In this document: piece by piece, positions 33,653 through 48,436 of the stretch | Numbering within the stretch: the first letter of the stretch is position 1 | Layout of the letters: each line of letters begins with the position of its first letter | Source of the DNA: Oreocharis arfaki | Lineage: Eukaryota > Chordata > Aves > Passeriformes > Paramythiidae | Length of the DNA stretch: 64,000 bases | Direction: 5' to 3' | Assembly (NCBI GenBank): GCA_013398015.1 | Contig: VZRR01013403.1 | Coordinates: 62,001 to 126,000, forward strand | Program-made: the position numbers and the translations under genes | The notes under the pieces: model-generated | Database searches by the model: none | Told to the model about the DNA's origin: nothing | The model's input: the letters and a program-made list of their open reading frames with translations, nothing else

Positions 33653-36600
33653 AAAGCTCAAATTTCCCCTTAAAGCAACACAAACTCATAAAGCTCGACT
33701 CCATTAATTTCTCTAAATAAAAATGTTCCTGAAATGCACAATAAATTTCCCTCACAGGGGCTCTGAACCTCCATAAGGGTACGAAGGTGCTGCAGGCAAT
33801 TCCCTCCCCCCGGAGCTACAAGGAAAGGGTTAATCCCTTTTTTCCTTAAATGATAATCCTGCTCTTGGTGGATTCTTTTGCTGAGATTGCATCTCACTTG
33901 CCTCAGGTATTAAGCCAATGTAATTTTCTTACCCCTGGGGTGTCCATTTATCAGATTTGGTGCTGATACCTTTGAGTTGCTTCACTTGGACAAAAAAAAG
34001 AAAAAAAAGCTTCTTTTAGGAAAAAGTTATTAAAATGTGACTACAAATAACCAGAAAAAAAAAAGCCACCTAAAGGTATCAACAGGTCTAATAAAACAAA
34101 ATTCAGGGACACCTGGGAATCAAATTAGGGTAAAGCAACAGCCTAAACCTAAAATTGCTCTATCCAGCAATTCCTGCTTTCCCCTTTCCTTTATTTGCAA
34201 TAATTTAGAAGAGCCTCTAATGAAAAAAGGCCAAGAGAGAAGTACTTTTAATTCCTCAAAATGAAGTCCAGTAAGTTATTATGCTCTCGTTTATTCCTGA
34301 TCCACATAAAATAATTGCTTGTGTTTATCGAGGCCGTGGTAATGGAGAAAATTAATTGTGGAAAATTCATTAACAAACTGCTTTGCTGGGCTGGCATGGC
34401 CACCTCAAATGACCACCACAGACTGTCAGGGAGAGGGGAAGAAAGATAACAGCCAAATAAAATCCTTAATTTTAACAAATCCATCACATTAAGGCCTCTG
34501 TTTGTCTACTAAATGGATTTTTTATATTTTAAAAATAAGGAGCACGCTGAAATAAAAGGGGAAAATCTGCCTATAAATGAGACACAGGCACTGCTGGGCA
34601 GCTCAGCCCTGGTGTGATTCCAGTGTAATTCCTGACCTTTACTGAAATAAACACAAGCACTTAAGCAATATATTATGCAAATCTGCTTCTTGATATTAAG
34701 TGTGTTGCAGCTGCTGGCACAGGTTAATTATCTTTATACAATTTATAGAGTTAGATCATCTCTTGGATAAAAAAAGCACTGCAAATTCCCAGGACAACAG
34801 GATTTCATCAGTTGTTTTTCTTAAACGAACACCGGCTCTTCCTCAGCTGGAGGAAGGTTTTTCCATGGCAGAAAGGAATTTTTAATCCATTTTTATTGTT
34901 TCTTCCTGCCAGAGGGTTGTTACTTATTTATTTTTTTAACAGGACTTGTGATTACTCAATCAGCAGGGAAATAACGAATGATAACCAACAGAAATTGTGC
35001 AGTGCCATGAAAAATTGAATCAGGAATAAGTGATCTAGAAAGAGAGGTCACTGAGTCATTTTGAATAAGTACATTTGAGATAATTGTTATGTGCTTTGAA
35101 GACATTCCGAGAAAAAGAGGCAAAATTAATCAGATACATTAAATTATGAATTATTAACTCAGCTCTATTAAACATCAAATAGAAAAACTCTTTAGGATTA
35201 ACCATGTTTTTGGCAATTCTACTAACTACAGAAAAGATTTCTTTGCTTTCAAAATGGTTTTTATTTACATCTGAAATGCAGGAAAGGCCCTCGGGGGCGA
35301 GGGACACTTCCCAGAGGTGTTGGATCCATTTATGGACAGGGCTCACCCTGAAGGAACAGAAATCCCTCAATCCATTCACACCCGACCTTCTCAGGCTCAG
35401 CTGGGGGTGGTCACAGGAAACAAATCCATGAGTACCTAAAGACAGAGGTCTCCAAGAAATTCCCACTTTTCCAAGCACTGCAGATCTGATTTTAAGAATT
35501 ATTTGATGAATCTGTCAATCCCTAAGTGAGGAGGAGCAGCTCCCACTGCTGCACTCACCTCAAAACAAACACAGCATTTCTGTTTCCCACCCCTCACAAT
35601 GCCTTGGGTATTTCAGGGCGCTGCTGGAAGTTATTTTTAAAGGATGAATTCCTTGGAAAAGCCAGCCTTTGCATGGAATGATGTCAGAACTCCTCACGAG
35701 CCACGTGGCTGTGGTCTGAAATCAATAATGCTGAATGAAGAAAGGCTGTGGCTGGCTGCTGATTTTCCCTGGCTAATGAACATTTCTCCTGTCACCTCCT
35801 GAGCCACCACCCCACCCCAGAGCTCAGCAGGATGAAAGGCAAGGGCTGTTCCTGCTCTGGGAGGGTTGACCCCACCCAGGAAAGCTTCTGCTGCAGATCC
35901 CGGGTGGGATCCTGGTCCTTGGTTCCATCCCACCCCTCAGGGGATTTGCTGCTGTCCCTGCTGGGGCACAGCTCACCTCGGTGATGCTCCCACCGCCCCT
36001 CAGGATCTACAAAATCCACCTGCCTTCCATCTCCAGCTGCTTTACAGGATCCCAGCAGTACCAGATTTGCCCAAAGTTAGGCACTGCAGGTTTTGTGAAT
36101 CCCTTAAGAGCCGTATTTCACCAAGAATAAAGCTTCTAATGATTAAAATGGCCACTTTTCCTTGTTCATTTTCATTTCTACGAGTCTGTGGCACAGGGAG
36201 CAGACTCAGGAGCAGCACCCGTGCCTGCCCCAGGGGCCCTCAGGTGTCTGCTCCCTCCGAGCCCCATCCCAGCTCCACAGGCACCTTTCCATGCAGAAGC
36301 CCTTCAGCAAACATGCCTGGAAGCTTTCTCCTGCAGGGTTCAGAGGGAATTCCTGCCCTGCCAGAAACACTTCCCTCCCCTCTGTGCTAGTTAACTCTGG
36401 CATGAAGGAATGGAACTGGGTTGGGGAGCTCGTTTCCAGCTCTGGATTCCCGTGTGGAGCACAGGAGAGGGATGGGAGGGGCTGCACAGCACCAAGGCTG
36501 CTGCAAACCTGCAGCAATTCCTGATGGCTTTGGATGATTCTGACAGGATTGGTTCTGTTCTTGGCCAGTTCCTCACATAATTACAAATTAGTGAATTGCT

Positions 36601-38199
36601 CGATACCAGAGGATTGTTCCCTAAATTAGGTCACTGTCATTTATCATTATGATTTCTTTACCCAACACATCCTTTGCTCCATTCCCATCTCCACCCTGCA
36701 CCATTAACACTCACTCTCCATCACCGCCCTGATATGCTGAATAACAAAATTCAACATTTACCAAGCCAGAAAAATTGACTTTCTTCATTCTCCTCGTTAG
36801 CAGGTGCAGGGTAATAGGGTAATTTAATAATAGCAAACCTTCCAAAAATTCTCCTTTGACAGACGGCTTTGCCTTGCAGCTGAAGCTCCCCCTAGATAAG
36901 GCACCTCTTTCCCACTCATTGAATAATCCTAGTTTCTCATCCTCCACACTTTTCCCCTGAACATGTTTGCCAGTTATTCTACATCATTCCTGGCTTTACA
37001 ATCTCCAAACAATACCAGCAAAAACCTGCTCTGAAAGCTGCTCTCAGCTAACCACAGGAGAGCGAAAGGAAAGTGATGCTGGACTGAGCCACGAGACCAG
37101 CCAGCCACCTCGGAGCTCCTCACCTAAACAGAGCCAATTTACAGGCCCAAATCCATCCGTGAACTTGAGAAGTTCACTGATGGATAATTCCAAGCCTGAT
37201 GGAATTAGGGAGGCAGCAAAGTTACCAGCTCTGCTCTGGGTGGCAGCGAACAATTCCTGACAGCTGGGGAAGCTGCACATGCAGGTGAGGACCAAACGTA
37301 GAACAGAACACCTTAGAATTATTTCCTGTGGCTTTTCCACGCATGGATTATCCTCCTGATCCCTCCAAGAGGAGGGAACACAGCTGGGTGAAGGATGATC
37401 CACCCCCAGGGCCAGGGAGTGCAGCCAAGGACACAAACCCACTCCAGTTTGAGCGCTGGCCCTCTGCAAAAACAAACCACACACCAGCCACTTAAAAACC
37501 CATGGATTTTACATGGATATCTTGGAAAATACTGCCAGAATGTCAACTTTCCATTCACAGCTTCTCCTGGTCACCCTCTCACGCACACCAAGCATCCCTG
37601 GTACCACCTGACATCTCTTGAGTGACTCTGCTTCATCTGAATTACAGCATCTGAAATATCAGCTCTCGACTCTTCAACTGAGATTTGTTTCATTGCCTGG
37701 AATTGGATCAACTCTAAAACCTTTCTTCCAGGACCACCACAGCTGTTTCTTCACAAAGTTCTCTTGGAATTAACCACAAAAATACAGATCCTGCTGCATT
37801 TCTATTTTATTTATATTTTTGGTGGACAGGGCAATAAAAACCACAACTCCTTCTTGCTTTTGTAATTAAAAGAAACCACTTTCATTTACATTCCAGCCAC
37901 GGTGGGGACATTTATTCCTGCCTTGTGTTCACCTTAAAAATGGGCTTCTTCTAAGTTATTATCACTCACTCTGAACCTTGTGTCTACCAAAGCAAGAAAC
38001 AAACCTCCAAGTCCTGAAAAGCTTTTGAAAACATTTCCCAGCCAGCATTTTTCTCTCCCTGATTTGGTGTGTTATCCATCCTCTGCACTGCAAGGGTAAA
38101 ATAAATGCAATCTCAATGGCTTGTTATGAGAAAACCTCAGGAATTCAAGGCACTTTTGTAGACAAAATACCTCATTTCAGTTTCTTCTGAGTCTAATGA

Positions 38200-38420
38200 A
38201 ATGGCCGAAGTTTTCTGACACTGCCTCTGAATTATATAATCCTAGAGAAGACATTAACAGCTGCTCTAAAAATCTAATTAAATTTTAGAGCACTGGTAAT
38301 GCAGCCATAAGGCCCATGTAAGCCATTATCTACATTAATAAAAATTAAAGTCAAACAGTATCTGTACAGTAATAATGTACCTGCATTCAAGGTCACTTTA
38401 ATTCCCTTACTCCCATTTCT
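38200..38420. promoter_or_regulatory. Possible conserved enhancer with a TAATTA hairpin
   Basis: GCTCTAAAA (38263-38271) and TTTTAGAGC (38283-38291) form a perfect 9-base stem. The 11-base loop includes TAATTA (38275-38280). Around it are many AT-rich homeodomain-type words such as CATTAATAAAAATTAAAG. The call rests on motif texture only. Confidence 0.25.
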
Positions 38421-41400
38421 TTTCTTTATTGTTGCTGTTACTATTATTAATATTTATTCAAAATTTCAAATCTATGTACATTTCTTCCCCAGAACTGTTT
38501 TCTGAATACACAGTATTGAGATAGGAATTAATTCATTTGTCTTAATTGTTTACTTTCTCCCCTTCTCCACAATATAACTCCTAATATTAGCATAGAAAAG
38601 GGCAAGAAGCTGCAACAACCTTCAGGGATTTTATTAGGTACCTAAATGAAAATCTAGAATGGAACAACTCAGGCACAATTCATCTCAAATCCAATTTGCC
38701 TCGTGCATGGAAGACCAGAAAAAGAAAAAGAAATGGATGCTTTGCAATGGAAAAAGGAAAAAAAAAAAGCAGAAACGTATCTAAGGATAGTGTTTTATTT
38801 GTATGCAATTATTTTTCTCCATCAATTCCAACAAACTGGTTTTGTTTTCCTCCACTGGCGAAGATTACTGTGCATTTATAAAACTCCAACCAAGGTGTGT
38901 TGGGAGTGACAGAACAAATGGCAAAGATCAGTTTGGAGTCGTTTCTTGAAAACTGGGATTTACTTCTCTGAAACTTTGCTTTAATTTCTTTGGAAAGACT
39001 GAACACTGTTGGAAAAGCAGAGCGGACAATCCTGAGCAGGATCATCTGCATTGCTTCCAAAACCTTCTGGAAAGGTTTTAAAAATCCTTTAAAATTTGGA
39101 AAATGCGTTTTAAGAATCAAAATAGCATCAAAACGCCCCTGTTAAGATCGTGCCACGTACAAATACACAGCATCCCAACAGTGATTTAAATAAAGGGGGA
39201 AAAGGAATATTTTGCATGAGGTGAAGTATCCAACTCCAAGCTCTCCATGAAGAAAAAGAGGAGGATCAGGCAGGGGAGTCCCCACTTTCCTTTCCCAACA
39301 GCTCTAACAGCACCAGCTGTGCAGCTGCCCCAAGAGTGGAAGGAGCTCCTAAATGTGAACAAAATATTCCAAACCGCTCAGATTTCCATTAAACTTCTCA
39401 TCACCGAGACACACAAATTGTTTACAGACCTGTGATTAAAACCTCAAGTGTTTTCCATAAAAATATTTGTAAATGAGGTGAATAAATTATTCAGCGGTCA
39501 TTATTGAGATTAAACGTTCTCCCAGAATATTCTCTGAGCAGCACACTGCTCAGTCTCCTCACTGATCATTTCAGTGAGGAATATTCCTCAGTATTCCTTG
39601 GGAATACACAATCCTCACGTTAAATCCCTAAAAAGACCATCAGACCTTAAATTCCCTTTTCTCCTCTCCAGGACCACTCACCAGCAGCTCGAGAAAAAGA
39701 TCGAGGTGGCTCCTGTGGTTGTGTCACCTCTCTTGATGATCTCCAAACACTCAGATCTTATGCCTGAAGTGATAAAGGAGACCTCAAACATGGGTTAAGG
39801 AATGAGAGGGATGGGAATGCTCTGCCTTTCCTCCCCCAGTCCAGCTCAGGGAGCAGGATGTCACCCAGGCAGATGCTGCTTCCAGGAATTAATAATTCCC
39901 ATTCATTTCTTAAGCAGGTTCACACTCCTGGACACAAGTTCACCACCAGACACTCTCCATCCAAACAGAGCAAGGATGAACAGGGCAGCTCTGGGGATAT
40001 TTGGGTATTTCCTGAGTTCTGGCGAGAGGATGGAGAGTGGTTTCACCCAGGATAAACTTTGTGAGAGCCTGTTCCCTTATTGCTCACTGATTTCCAGTTC
40101 TAATCCCTGCTGGCACCTGGGGAAATAAGAATCCCTCCCTCACTTATTCACCATGAGAACCTCACCTCGTGCTGCTGCAGAGAGGAGGGAAAATGCTCCA
40201 GGGATGGGAGCAGAGAGCAGGAAAGAGAAAGAGCTCCAGGATGGCATTTTTTTCCTGGGATGCTTCATTCAGCCCTAGCAGAAATGCCACTTCCCACACT
40301 GACTTACAACTATTTTTAGGCCCTGTATAAAATGCAGTTTGCACACCCAGCCCATCTCTGCTCCCTTGCATATCCTCCTCCTGTTTTGCTTTCCTGAAGT
40401 GACAATTTGCAGGAGCTCATAAACAACCCCAAATATCAGCTCAGAGGGGAAAATACATCCCCTGCTTTGCTGTTCCCGTCACTTTAAAGGAAATTAGTTA
40501 AACCACACAACAGCTTTTACAGCCCCAAGACTTTCTGCACTTAGAGAGAAAAAAATCTGCCAGCTTTATTTCCTCCAGGCAGTCATTTCACCTCTGGGCA
40601 TGTTAGGGAAACAATTTTTATGGCGTCAGTGAAAAACTGTTTGTTTTTAAGCAGCAGCTCACAGGAAGGATGCCATGAACTTCATTTAGCAACGCTAAAA
40701 CTGGTTTAATCATTCCAAACTTTTGACAGCCAGGCATAAGGAAGTTTATTTTTTTATTTACTTTGATTTACTGTTTCTCTTGAAGCCAACTCCTCGCTGC
40801 ACCGTTTCATTTTTAAGTACGAGAAGCACCACTTTAGCATCACACAGGGAGTTTGTAAAATCATCATTTAGCTCTGAATTTTGTCTCTCCATATTCCTTC
40901 CCTGCTTCGAAAGCTCAGTGGAGGGGAGAGGAGGATGGATGGTTGGGAGCAGGGGATCACTAAGGCCGACAGAAACCTCAGGCTGCTGTTCCAAATTAAA
41001 CCATTTCTTGCACCATTTCCTCCTCTCTTTAGGATGGGCCACCCCAGTAGCCAGAAAGGAGCCCATAAATCAACTCTAGAAAGTGGAGAAGTCTCCAAAA
41101 TAACAATTTCTCTGTGCTGTACCAGTAGTTTGTCATTTATATTTCCACTGTTTTGTAAGTTAGGCAAATAAATTGCTTCAGCAGCTCACTGGAAGGAAAC
41201 ATTTAAATAAAAATTGTATTTCACATGGCGCCTGCACTTGTGGCTCCCCGTTCAGCTTAACTGAGGGTTAGCTTTAAATTCCTTTAGGATTTAGGGGAAG
41301 AAAATCAAACAGAAAATAAATCCTGTGTTATGAACTTCGGGGATGCAGCCCTGAACATCTGGGTACCAGAGAGGACACCCAAAATCTTATTTACATGTCA

Positions 41401-44400
41401 GGACTCTCTCAGCCTTCCGTTAGCCAGGTAAGAAATGACACGTGGAATATCTTACACACAGACACATCATTCTGGCAATTTTCTCCCCAGCTCCCCCTGA
41501 GACTCCTGAAATCCCCAGCAAGACACAGAAAACTTGGGAATTTCTCTTTTTTAAGGCCCTGGCTGTGGTGCTGCTCAGGCCAGCTGAGCACAGCTGCATT
41601 CTGCAAACCCCAGCCACAACAGCTGAGCAGAATTTTGGAAAGAAAACGTGATTCCAATCCTCAGGAACCAAATTTTAAATGTGTGAGTGTGCTTTACTGT
41701 ATCTTACTTGATAATTTCATTTACCTGCTGCTAGAGGATCTTCCTAAAAGCCTTTTCCCCTCTGGCAACAGGCACAGAAAGTGAAGGGAAAAGAAAGGGA
41801 AGGCTCTCCCTCTTCACAGGCTCTTTTCCCCACCTGTTTTCTGCAAAGAACTACAAGGCATCAAAAAATGCACTCAGGGTCCAAGACCTCTTCAGGCTAC
41901 AGAAGAACTGAGAGCCTCAGGGTGCAGAAATCAAAGATTTTTAAGGAGAAACCTCTAAGAAGTACAATATTTTACCAGTTTTGTGCGTGTTATTGCTTCT
42001 CACTTGCTGTGGCAGTCTCATCCACCCACTGCCACAGGCCATCTTTATCAATGATTGATCTTTGCCTCCCTTCCAACCTTATGGGGCAATCTGGAGAGCT
42101 GGACAGAATATTTACTTTTACTTTATATAATAACAAGGCTTTCTCTAAAAATCTGTGTGCTGAACGCCCCACACGTGTGACCCAGCTCATTTATTGATGT
42201 TGAATGTTCTCCTCTCTCACTGAATGTAACCGGGGAGGAAAACACAAGTGCAGAGGAGCAGAATACAAAACATCCCAGGCCCTGTCAGTCTGAGCCCCGG
42301 GGGCCTTGGGGGATGACAAAACCCTTCATCAGCTCCACCACTGCAGAAGACAAAACCCATCCACCTCCTTCTCTCCTGGCTGCCCACTCGGGGAGATCCT
42401 GCTTCGAGCAGCGCCTTGAAAATTCCACGTGAAATAACAGGTCTGAAAGATCATTTTGATTTGGAAATGCCACGATGAGAGAGGCTGAGGGGAGTGCTGA
42501 GGGAGTGGTTATGGTTTGTAGGGAAACACAGGGAAGTTGTGGGCACAGCTTCTGGTTTCCCAAGGCACAGAAATCCAAGGCATTAACAGATCTCGCTGAC
42601 CGGTGGGACAGGATTAAAAAGAATAAGTAATATTTAAAAAATCAAGAAAACAGTAAGAAATCTCACGTTCCTGAGCAAGCACCATTCTCTGCCTGCAGTG
42701 GGGGATGCTGTGAGCAAACACCTCTGCCTCCATCAGGGATTTTGCTCCACGCACAGCCCAACACAACCCTGATGTTCTCAGTCCTCACCTGTGCCACTGT
42801 GGGACCAACCCACGGACTGATAACCTGCAACTCTCTGCCTCCCTGACCAACCATTCCCTTCTCAGAGAGCATTTCAGATCCTGCCCCTCCTTGCTGGCTT
42901 CATTCACACAAACAGCTCAAAGCAGATCTCTTAATACTGAACATCCCAGGGATAAAATTCTCCTTCACAACACTGGTCCTCCATGGATCAGCAAAATGAT
43001 TTTTCAATAAATCTGCCCCCAAAGGGGAAGGGCAGCTTGTTCTCATGGCAGCAAACCAAATAAGCACAAAAACAAGGTTTTGTGTCATAAGGGAAAAGCT
43101 GTAGGTTTGGTTGCTCATCCTCAGGGCTCAGACGTGGATAATCACTACTGCAAGAGACTTTCAGGGCTGGTGTGAGGGGATGCTGAAGGCATTCCGGAGT
43201 TATTATGGACCAAAGGGAAACCAGGACAAGAAACTGCTGTGATGAGTCCCCAGGTGGAAACCAAAGGCTTTGGAGCAGGACACGATTCCCACACGTTCCC
43301 ACAACATTCCATGAGAAGGCGCCTGCAGCCCCACGGGGAAGATCCCCACTCCAGTGATCTCTGGCATGGCCAGAGCACCATGCCAATAAAGCACCTGGGC
43401 AGCTTCACCCTCCTTTTTCCATCAGCAGTGGAAGCCCAAAAAACCACACAACAGTAGTTCAAAACTAAGGAAGAGCTGAACTTCAATTTGAGGAACTTTT
43501 TTAAGGATTCCTTGGAAAAATCCCAAGGATCCGGCTATCACATCTCAAACTGACACCACTGCACAACAGCGAAAAGAGGAGAATATCTGTGGGCAAAGCA
43601 TCAAGTTTTATAACCACGAGGATCTCAGAAATATTTATTCTCACTTAAAAATTGGCAAGGGCTTCCACTGCATAAATTATTTGCCGGTTTACTCTCGAGG
43701 GAGCAGGTGTGCTCACAGAAAAAAAAAAGAAAAAAAAGATTAAAATAAGTTCTTCAAAGGAAAATGACAACACTTATCAGATTACTGGTAATGATCATTC
43801 TGGTCCTATCAGACTAAAAATACGCCAGATGCTGCAAGTCAGAGGTTGGTTAAGTAGAATTATCACCTGATTGCTCTACTTTGATATTTCCCTGCCTTCC
43901 ACACATTGCAAAGTCAAAGGGTTACTGTTAAAATAATTTGTAAAGGAAAATGAGGGGCAAAAAACCCAAGCTTAAGAGTCTCTTACATTCTTCGTCCCTA
44001 AAGAAATGAAACCACCTACTTTGTGAGGTTTCTCCCTCCAAATGCACAATTAAATTGTAAAGCTCAGCACCTTACTAGATCATTATGTAAACAACATTTA
44101 AGAGTGACTCCTAGGCTAATATTAGCTTTATTCTTGCAGGAACGACCTATGGATTTCTTCCTTTTTACCCTGCTCACCACAAACACAGAGCCTGCAGATC
44201 AATTTAGTTGCTTGCAGCCTTCACTCGAGTCCTTGTTTTAAGCCAAACGTTGAGAAGTTTTGACTACAATAAAAATGCTCAGTATTTGCCTTCTGCACTA
44301 CGTAGTTTCTTTCAGTTAGGAAGCTTGCACTGAATTTGGTCAGAAAGATTTTATTTATGGGGCTTTCTCCTCTACAGCTGCAATAAAAATATGTTTTTTA

Positions 44401-47400
44401 AGCAACCACCGTAACCACGTCTATTTTAGGTACTTTCACCCAAACAGCCCAGGCAGAAATGGACATTTAATGAAACAAGGCTTAAAGCAAACGTGGCTGT
44501 TTTACACCACACAACGAATTTCTTCTCCCTGGGAGTCCCAAAAATCCCATGTTCACCGTGGGTTTCCCAAAAGCTCGGCTGTGTCTCCATCGTCACACCC
44601 TGGGGTCACTTTGTCCTTCCCATGGGACACCCGGAGCCAGCTGTGCCCCACAAAGGAGGGAGCAGCTCTTGGAGGGGTTGAACCGTGCTGGGCATTAAGT
44701 GGGTCCCATCTGTCTGCTCCGAGTGCTCCAGGGCACAACTCTCCAGATCCACCCATCTTGGGATGAATTTGGCAGCCCAGCACTCCCACATTTCACATTT
44801 TCCATCACCTACAGCAGCAGAAGGAGTCTGGTGGGCCAGATTGTGCAGCCAAGCAAAGAGATAAAGGTTATTTCCCCAAATTATGTAACCGAGTTCTGCA
44901 CAAATAACCAGAGCTGTTTTCCCAACGGGAGTACAAGGGAATATTTAAAGACACTTTTAAACTGCAGGGTTTTTTAAACTAATTAAAAGTCTTGCACTTG
45001 ATCTTGGAGGTCTTTTTCCAATCTTAATAATCCTCTCCATAAAAGTAAATATAAACACACAGTGTGCTAAAAAATTACTTTGAATTATAAATGAACCTTC
45101 CAAGATGACCAAATTGAACGTGCAGATCCTTCTCTCATCCCGCAGTAACTCTCAAAGCTGGCACTTACTGCCTGATGTTTTTTTCAGGTTCATCCTAAAC
45201 ACTCTACAACACAAAAAAACCTCTTCCCAGTGTGCTTTTAAAAATGCCTTCCCATCCACTTGGTTCAAATCAACGTCGGGGTGAACACGATCAATGTTCA
45301 TTAAAAGCTCTGCAGTGACAGGTACACGAGCAGCGCCCGGCGCTCGCACTGCGGAGCTCCCACAGCTGGAATGGATAAATGGAGCGTGTGCTCCACACGC
45401 AGCTGACACCATCCATAACTCTGGGCTTGACACTTGGCTGCCCTCGGGAAGGAGCTGTTTCTCAAAAAAATAGTTTATTTGCAGCAAAAAATAATGAAAA
45501 AAAATTACCAGAATAACCTTCTGAGGAAGGCGGCTTTGAAACTGGGGTATGGAAGAAATGAAGGCAGGAAGTTCTGCCGGGTGGGAATGCTTGTGGGAGC
45601 TGGAACCGCTGCTTAGTGTGCACACTGGGGTTTATTACCACACAGATTGGGCAGAAATATGATATAAAATCACATTTATGTCTTCCCTTCAGTAAGTGGA
45701 TGCAGAGACATCTCCCCTCCCTTTGGTGGGAGAACATCCCACAGGAAGCCCACCCGGACCAGCCAGTCCAAGGTCTCCCCCAGCCACCGGTTATAGAACA
45801 GGAGACAAAATCCAGGTTCTGCTCACCCCTTGCTAAAATCCCACCAAATCCCAGAAAATCACAGCAATCAGGACAGGAGATTCTTTCTAGGATATGGTTT
45901 CCTGAATTATTACAGGCGTGAGGATGTGGTGCCTTTCTCCACAAGAGAAGGATCAATGCAAGCATTAGGATTGGTCTCAGAGAGACAAATCCTTCTGTAG
46001 AGCTTCTCCAAAGGCATTTCAGGCTATCCCACAGCCTCTTCCCCTGAGTGATCCCTGACCCTGAATCCCTCTAAAACAACACTGGGAAGTTTTAATGTGT
46101 CTTTATAAAATTTACCAGAGGTAGATTTTGGGGTGAGAAGTTTTCTCAGGGAGCATTTTTCTCTTTGATGAGATCAAAAGCCTGAGGAAACCCTGGTAGG
46201 AAATTCCCAAACCCTGCACAATGGATTAGAAGAACTAGAAGGGATTTCTTTCCCATCAGCTCCAAATATCACAGTGCCAAGTTTCATTTTAGGGAGGAAG
46301 CAAAGCAGATCAAAACATGCACCAACAAGTTTCCTCTCACTACTCCTACATGAAAAACCAACTCAAACTGCCGTGACATCCCAATACAGCTTCTAATTGC
46401 AAAAATCCAAACAAACATGCAGAAAAGGACCAATGTGTGGGATTTGGGAAGGAATCCTCAAGCAGAGGGAAAGCAGCTGTAATTTAACAGGTGGGTTTTG
46501 CAGTGAGAGTGCTGTAGGGACAGCAGGGGGAAACATCCCCTCCTCCCTGCAATAGCTGAAGGGAAAAGGTTTGATTTGTTACTTTCAGCCTTTCTGAAGT
46601 CTGACTGTCCATTTTATTAATCACATTTCTCTTAGGGCAGGTCTTGAAGGCCTTGCCTTCCCTCTCAGCTGAGCTTGGCCCTGGGATGCCCTCGGTGGTC
46701 TCCCACCTCATTACCTCGATCAGCAGCTGCAGACAGTGATTGCTCGTGATGGACAAACCCTGTGGGCTCTGTTTGGGCTCATGTCAGGCTGCCCAAACCC
46801 CTCTGGGCTTGAATCTCGGGAATTAAACTCCTTGGGGATGCTTGGGAATGCATGAGACAGGCAAATGCCTCTCCAGCCTTGTGCTGCACACTCAGGCTCA
46901 CTCCCAGCGAGGGAGGAACCCGGCTTGCAAGGAAAGGATGGATCCTGCCCTGCACAGACACTGAACAGGATTATGGTCAGTCCTGGGCTGTAAAAGAAAT
47001 CAAACTCATTTCCTTGGGTTTCATTCCATGCCTTCATTTTTTGATCTATGACAAATACTGGCAACAACAAAGAAAGAAAATAATCAGCTGCGAACTGTGG
47101 TATTTCTCTTTTTCCCCACTGAAAATCTTTGAAGATGGATACACAATGTTTTTGATAAACTCCAAAATATCTTAAGTGGTTGATATCTGTGCAGAAACTG
47201 ATTAAACTGTGTAATTACCACATGCTCAACTATACACTGTAATCACATGTAAGTACCAAATTGAAAAAAAAAAAGTCTTTTTGCTGACTTTTAATGATTT
47301 TTATTTTATTTTGAGCTGAATATGAAGGGATTTTCATAACTCAACCTCAGCATGAAGAGGGAGCATGTTGTCACTTACACCAAGCAGATACCCACACCCA

Positions 47401-47689
47401 CAAATAGGGGCAAATTCATTCTTAATTCATTCCAATATATACATAATTCATGACGTGCAACTTTTGGCTGTTATTTACAAGACCACCGTGGCAGGGGGGT
47501 GAGTTAAACTGATTCCCCAAGGTGGATAAAGCCAATCTTCCCTAGGCTGAGGATAAAAGGTGGTGCAGCAGCTGCTATAAATATCACCAGGCATTATTCT
47601 AAATCTTAATGCAAGAACACACTGAAGTATTTCACATCACACAGTAAATGGTTTGAAGATTGCAGACAGAGTAGTCAGGCTATGAATAA

Positions 47690-48130
47690 CTGACAAGAGA
47701 GTCTCCAGATAAGCACATGGAGTTAATTATGCTGTACCCAGAAATAAATAAAACCACCAGCTCCAATGTTCGTGAAGCAGCTGGTAATAAATAACAACTT
47801 GTAAACATTTTAATGCACTTATTCTGGTACAATTAAAATCAAAATCAATGTTCAAGCAGCGAAAGCTATTAAATAATACTTACTAGGGGAAAATCTGAGA
47901 AGCTTAAAATCCAGTACCTTGTGTGTCAGAAACGAAACCACACAATGAGAAACAGCTGGAGCTCATCATTTGTACCATTTTGAGGTCTTAAGGAAAAAGG
48001 CTGCCAAAAAAATACCATGTACAGATATTTGGGGCAAATTGATCTCATAAAAAAAGGATTAGTGCGTGCGAGGAGTAATCAAATGCTTCATGTTGGATTA
48101 CAATTCCACTTAATAAATCAAGCTACTTCT
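47690..48130. promoter_or_regulatory. Possible conserved enhancer block
   Basis: An AT-rich, non-repetitive stretch with a CAGCTG E-box (47779-47784), GTAAACA-type forkhead words near 47802-47810, and repeated TAATTA or ATTAA words. It has the look of conserved intronic DNA, but I cannot test this. Confidence 0.22.
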
Positions 48131-48436
48131 GCTCCTGAAAAGGTTCATTCTACACTCATTTGATTAGTTACACTAAAAATAAATCCCACACAGCAGCAGC
48201 AAAAGATAAATGCCTTGTCAAAACAATGCCACCACGAGTCCCTGTGAGCCCCTGACTGTGGGTGAGATGCCAGCCCCACATCTCGGAAGAGTTTGGGAAG
48301 ATCCCAGCTCAGCCAAGGTGCTTCTCATTACACACTGTTCAGTTTTTATAGGGGCATTTTCACAGATTCACCATCCCAATCCTCACCTTAACCTCACCCA
48401 GCAGCAGCTCAGCACCTTGGATAAGAGTTTGTACAG

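Larger units (their letters stand above)
33653..48436 (-). other. CNTN4: 14.8-kb intron segment with no recognised mobile element
   Basis: I found no CR1 piece in this stretch, although copies occur every few kilobases elsewhere. Much of it is AT-rich with enhancer-like word content, for example 38200-38420 and 47690-48130. A small CpG cluster lies at 45325-45400 (such as GCAGCGCCCGGCGCTCGC). Short A runs occur near 33992-34010 and 43718-43739. No coding exon is supported. Very old repeats could be missed by eye. Confidence 0.5.

Noticed and set aside
34675..34682. Octamer ATGCAAAT
   Set aside because: Three octamers in 64 kb of AT-rich DNA are close to chance expectation. This one has no partner motif or structure nearby.
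44297..44306. Ten-base palindrome ACTACGTAGT
   Set aside because: Too short to mean much in a window of this size.
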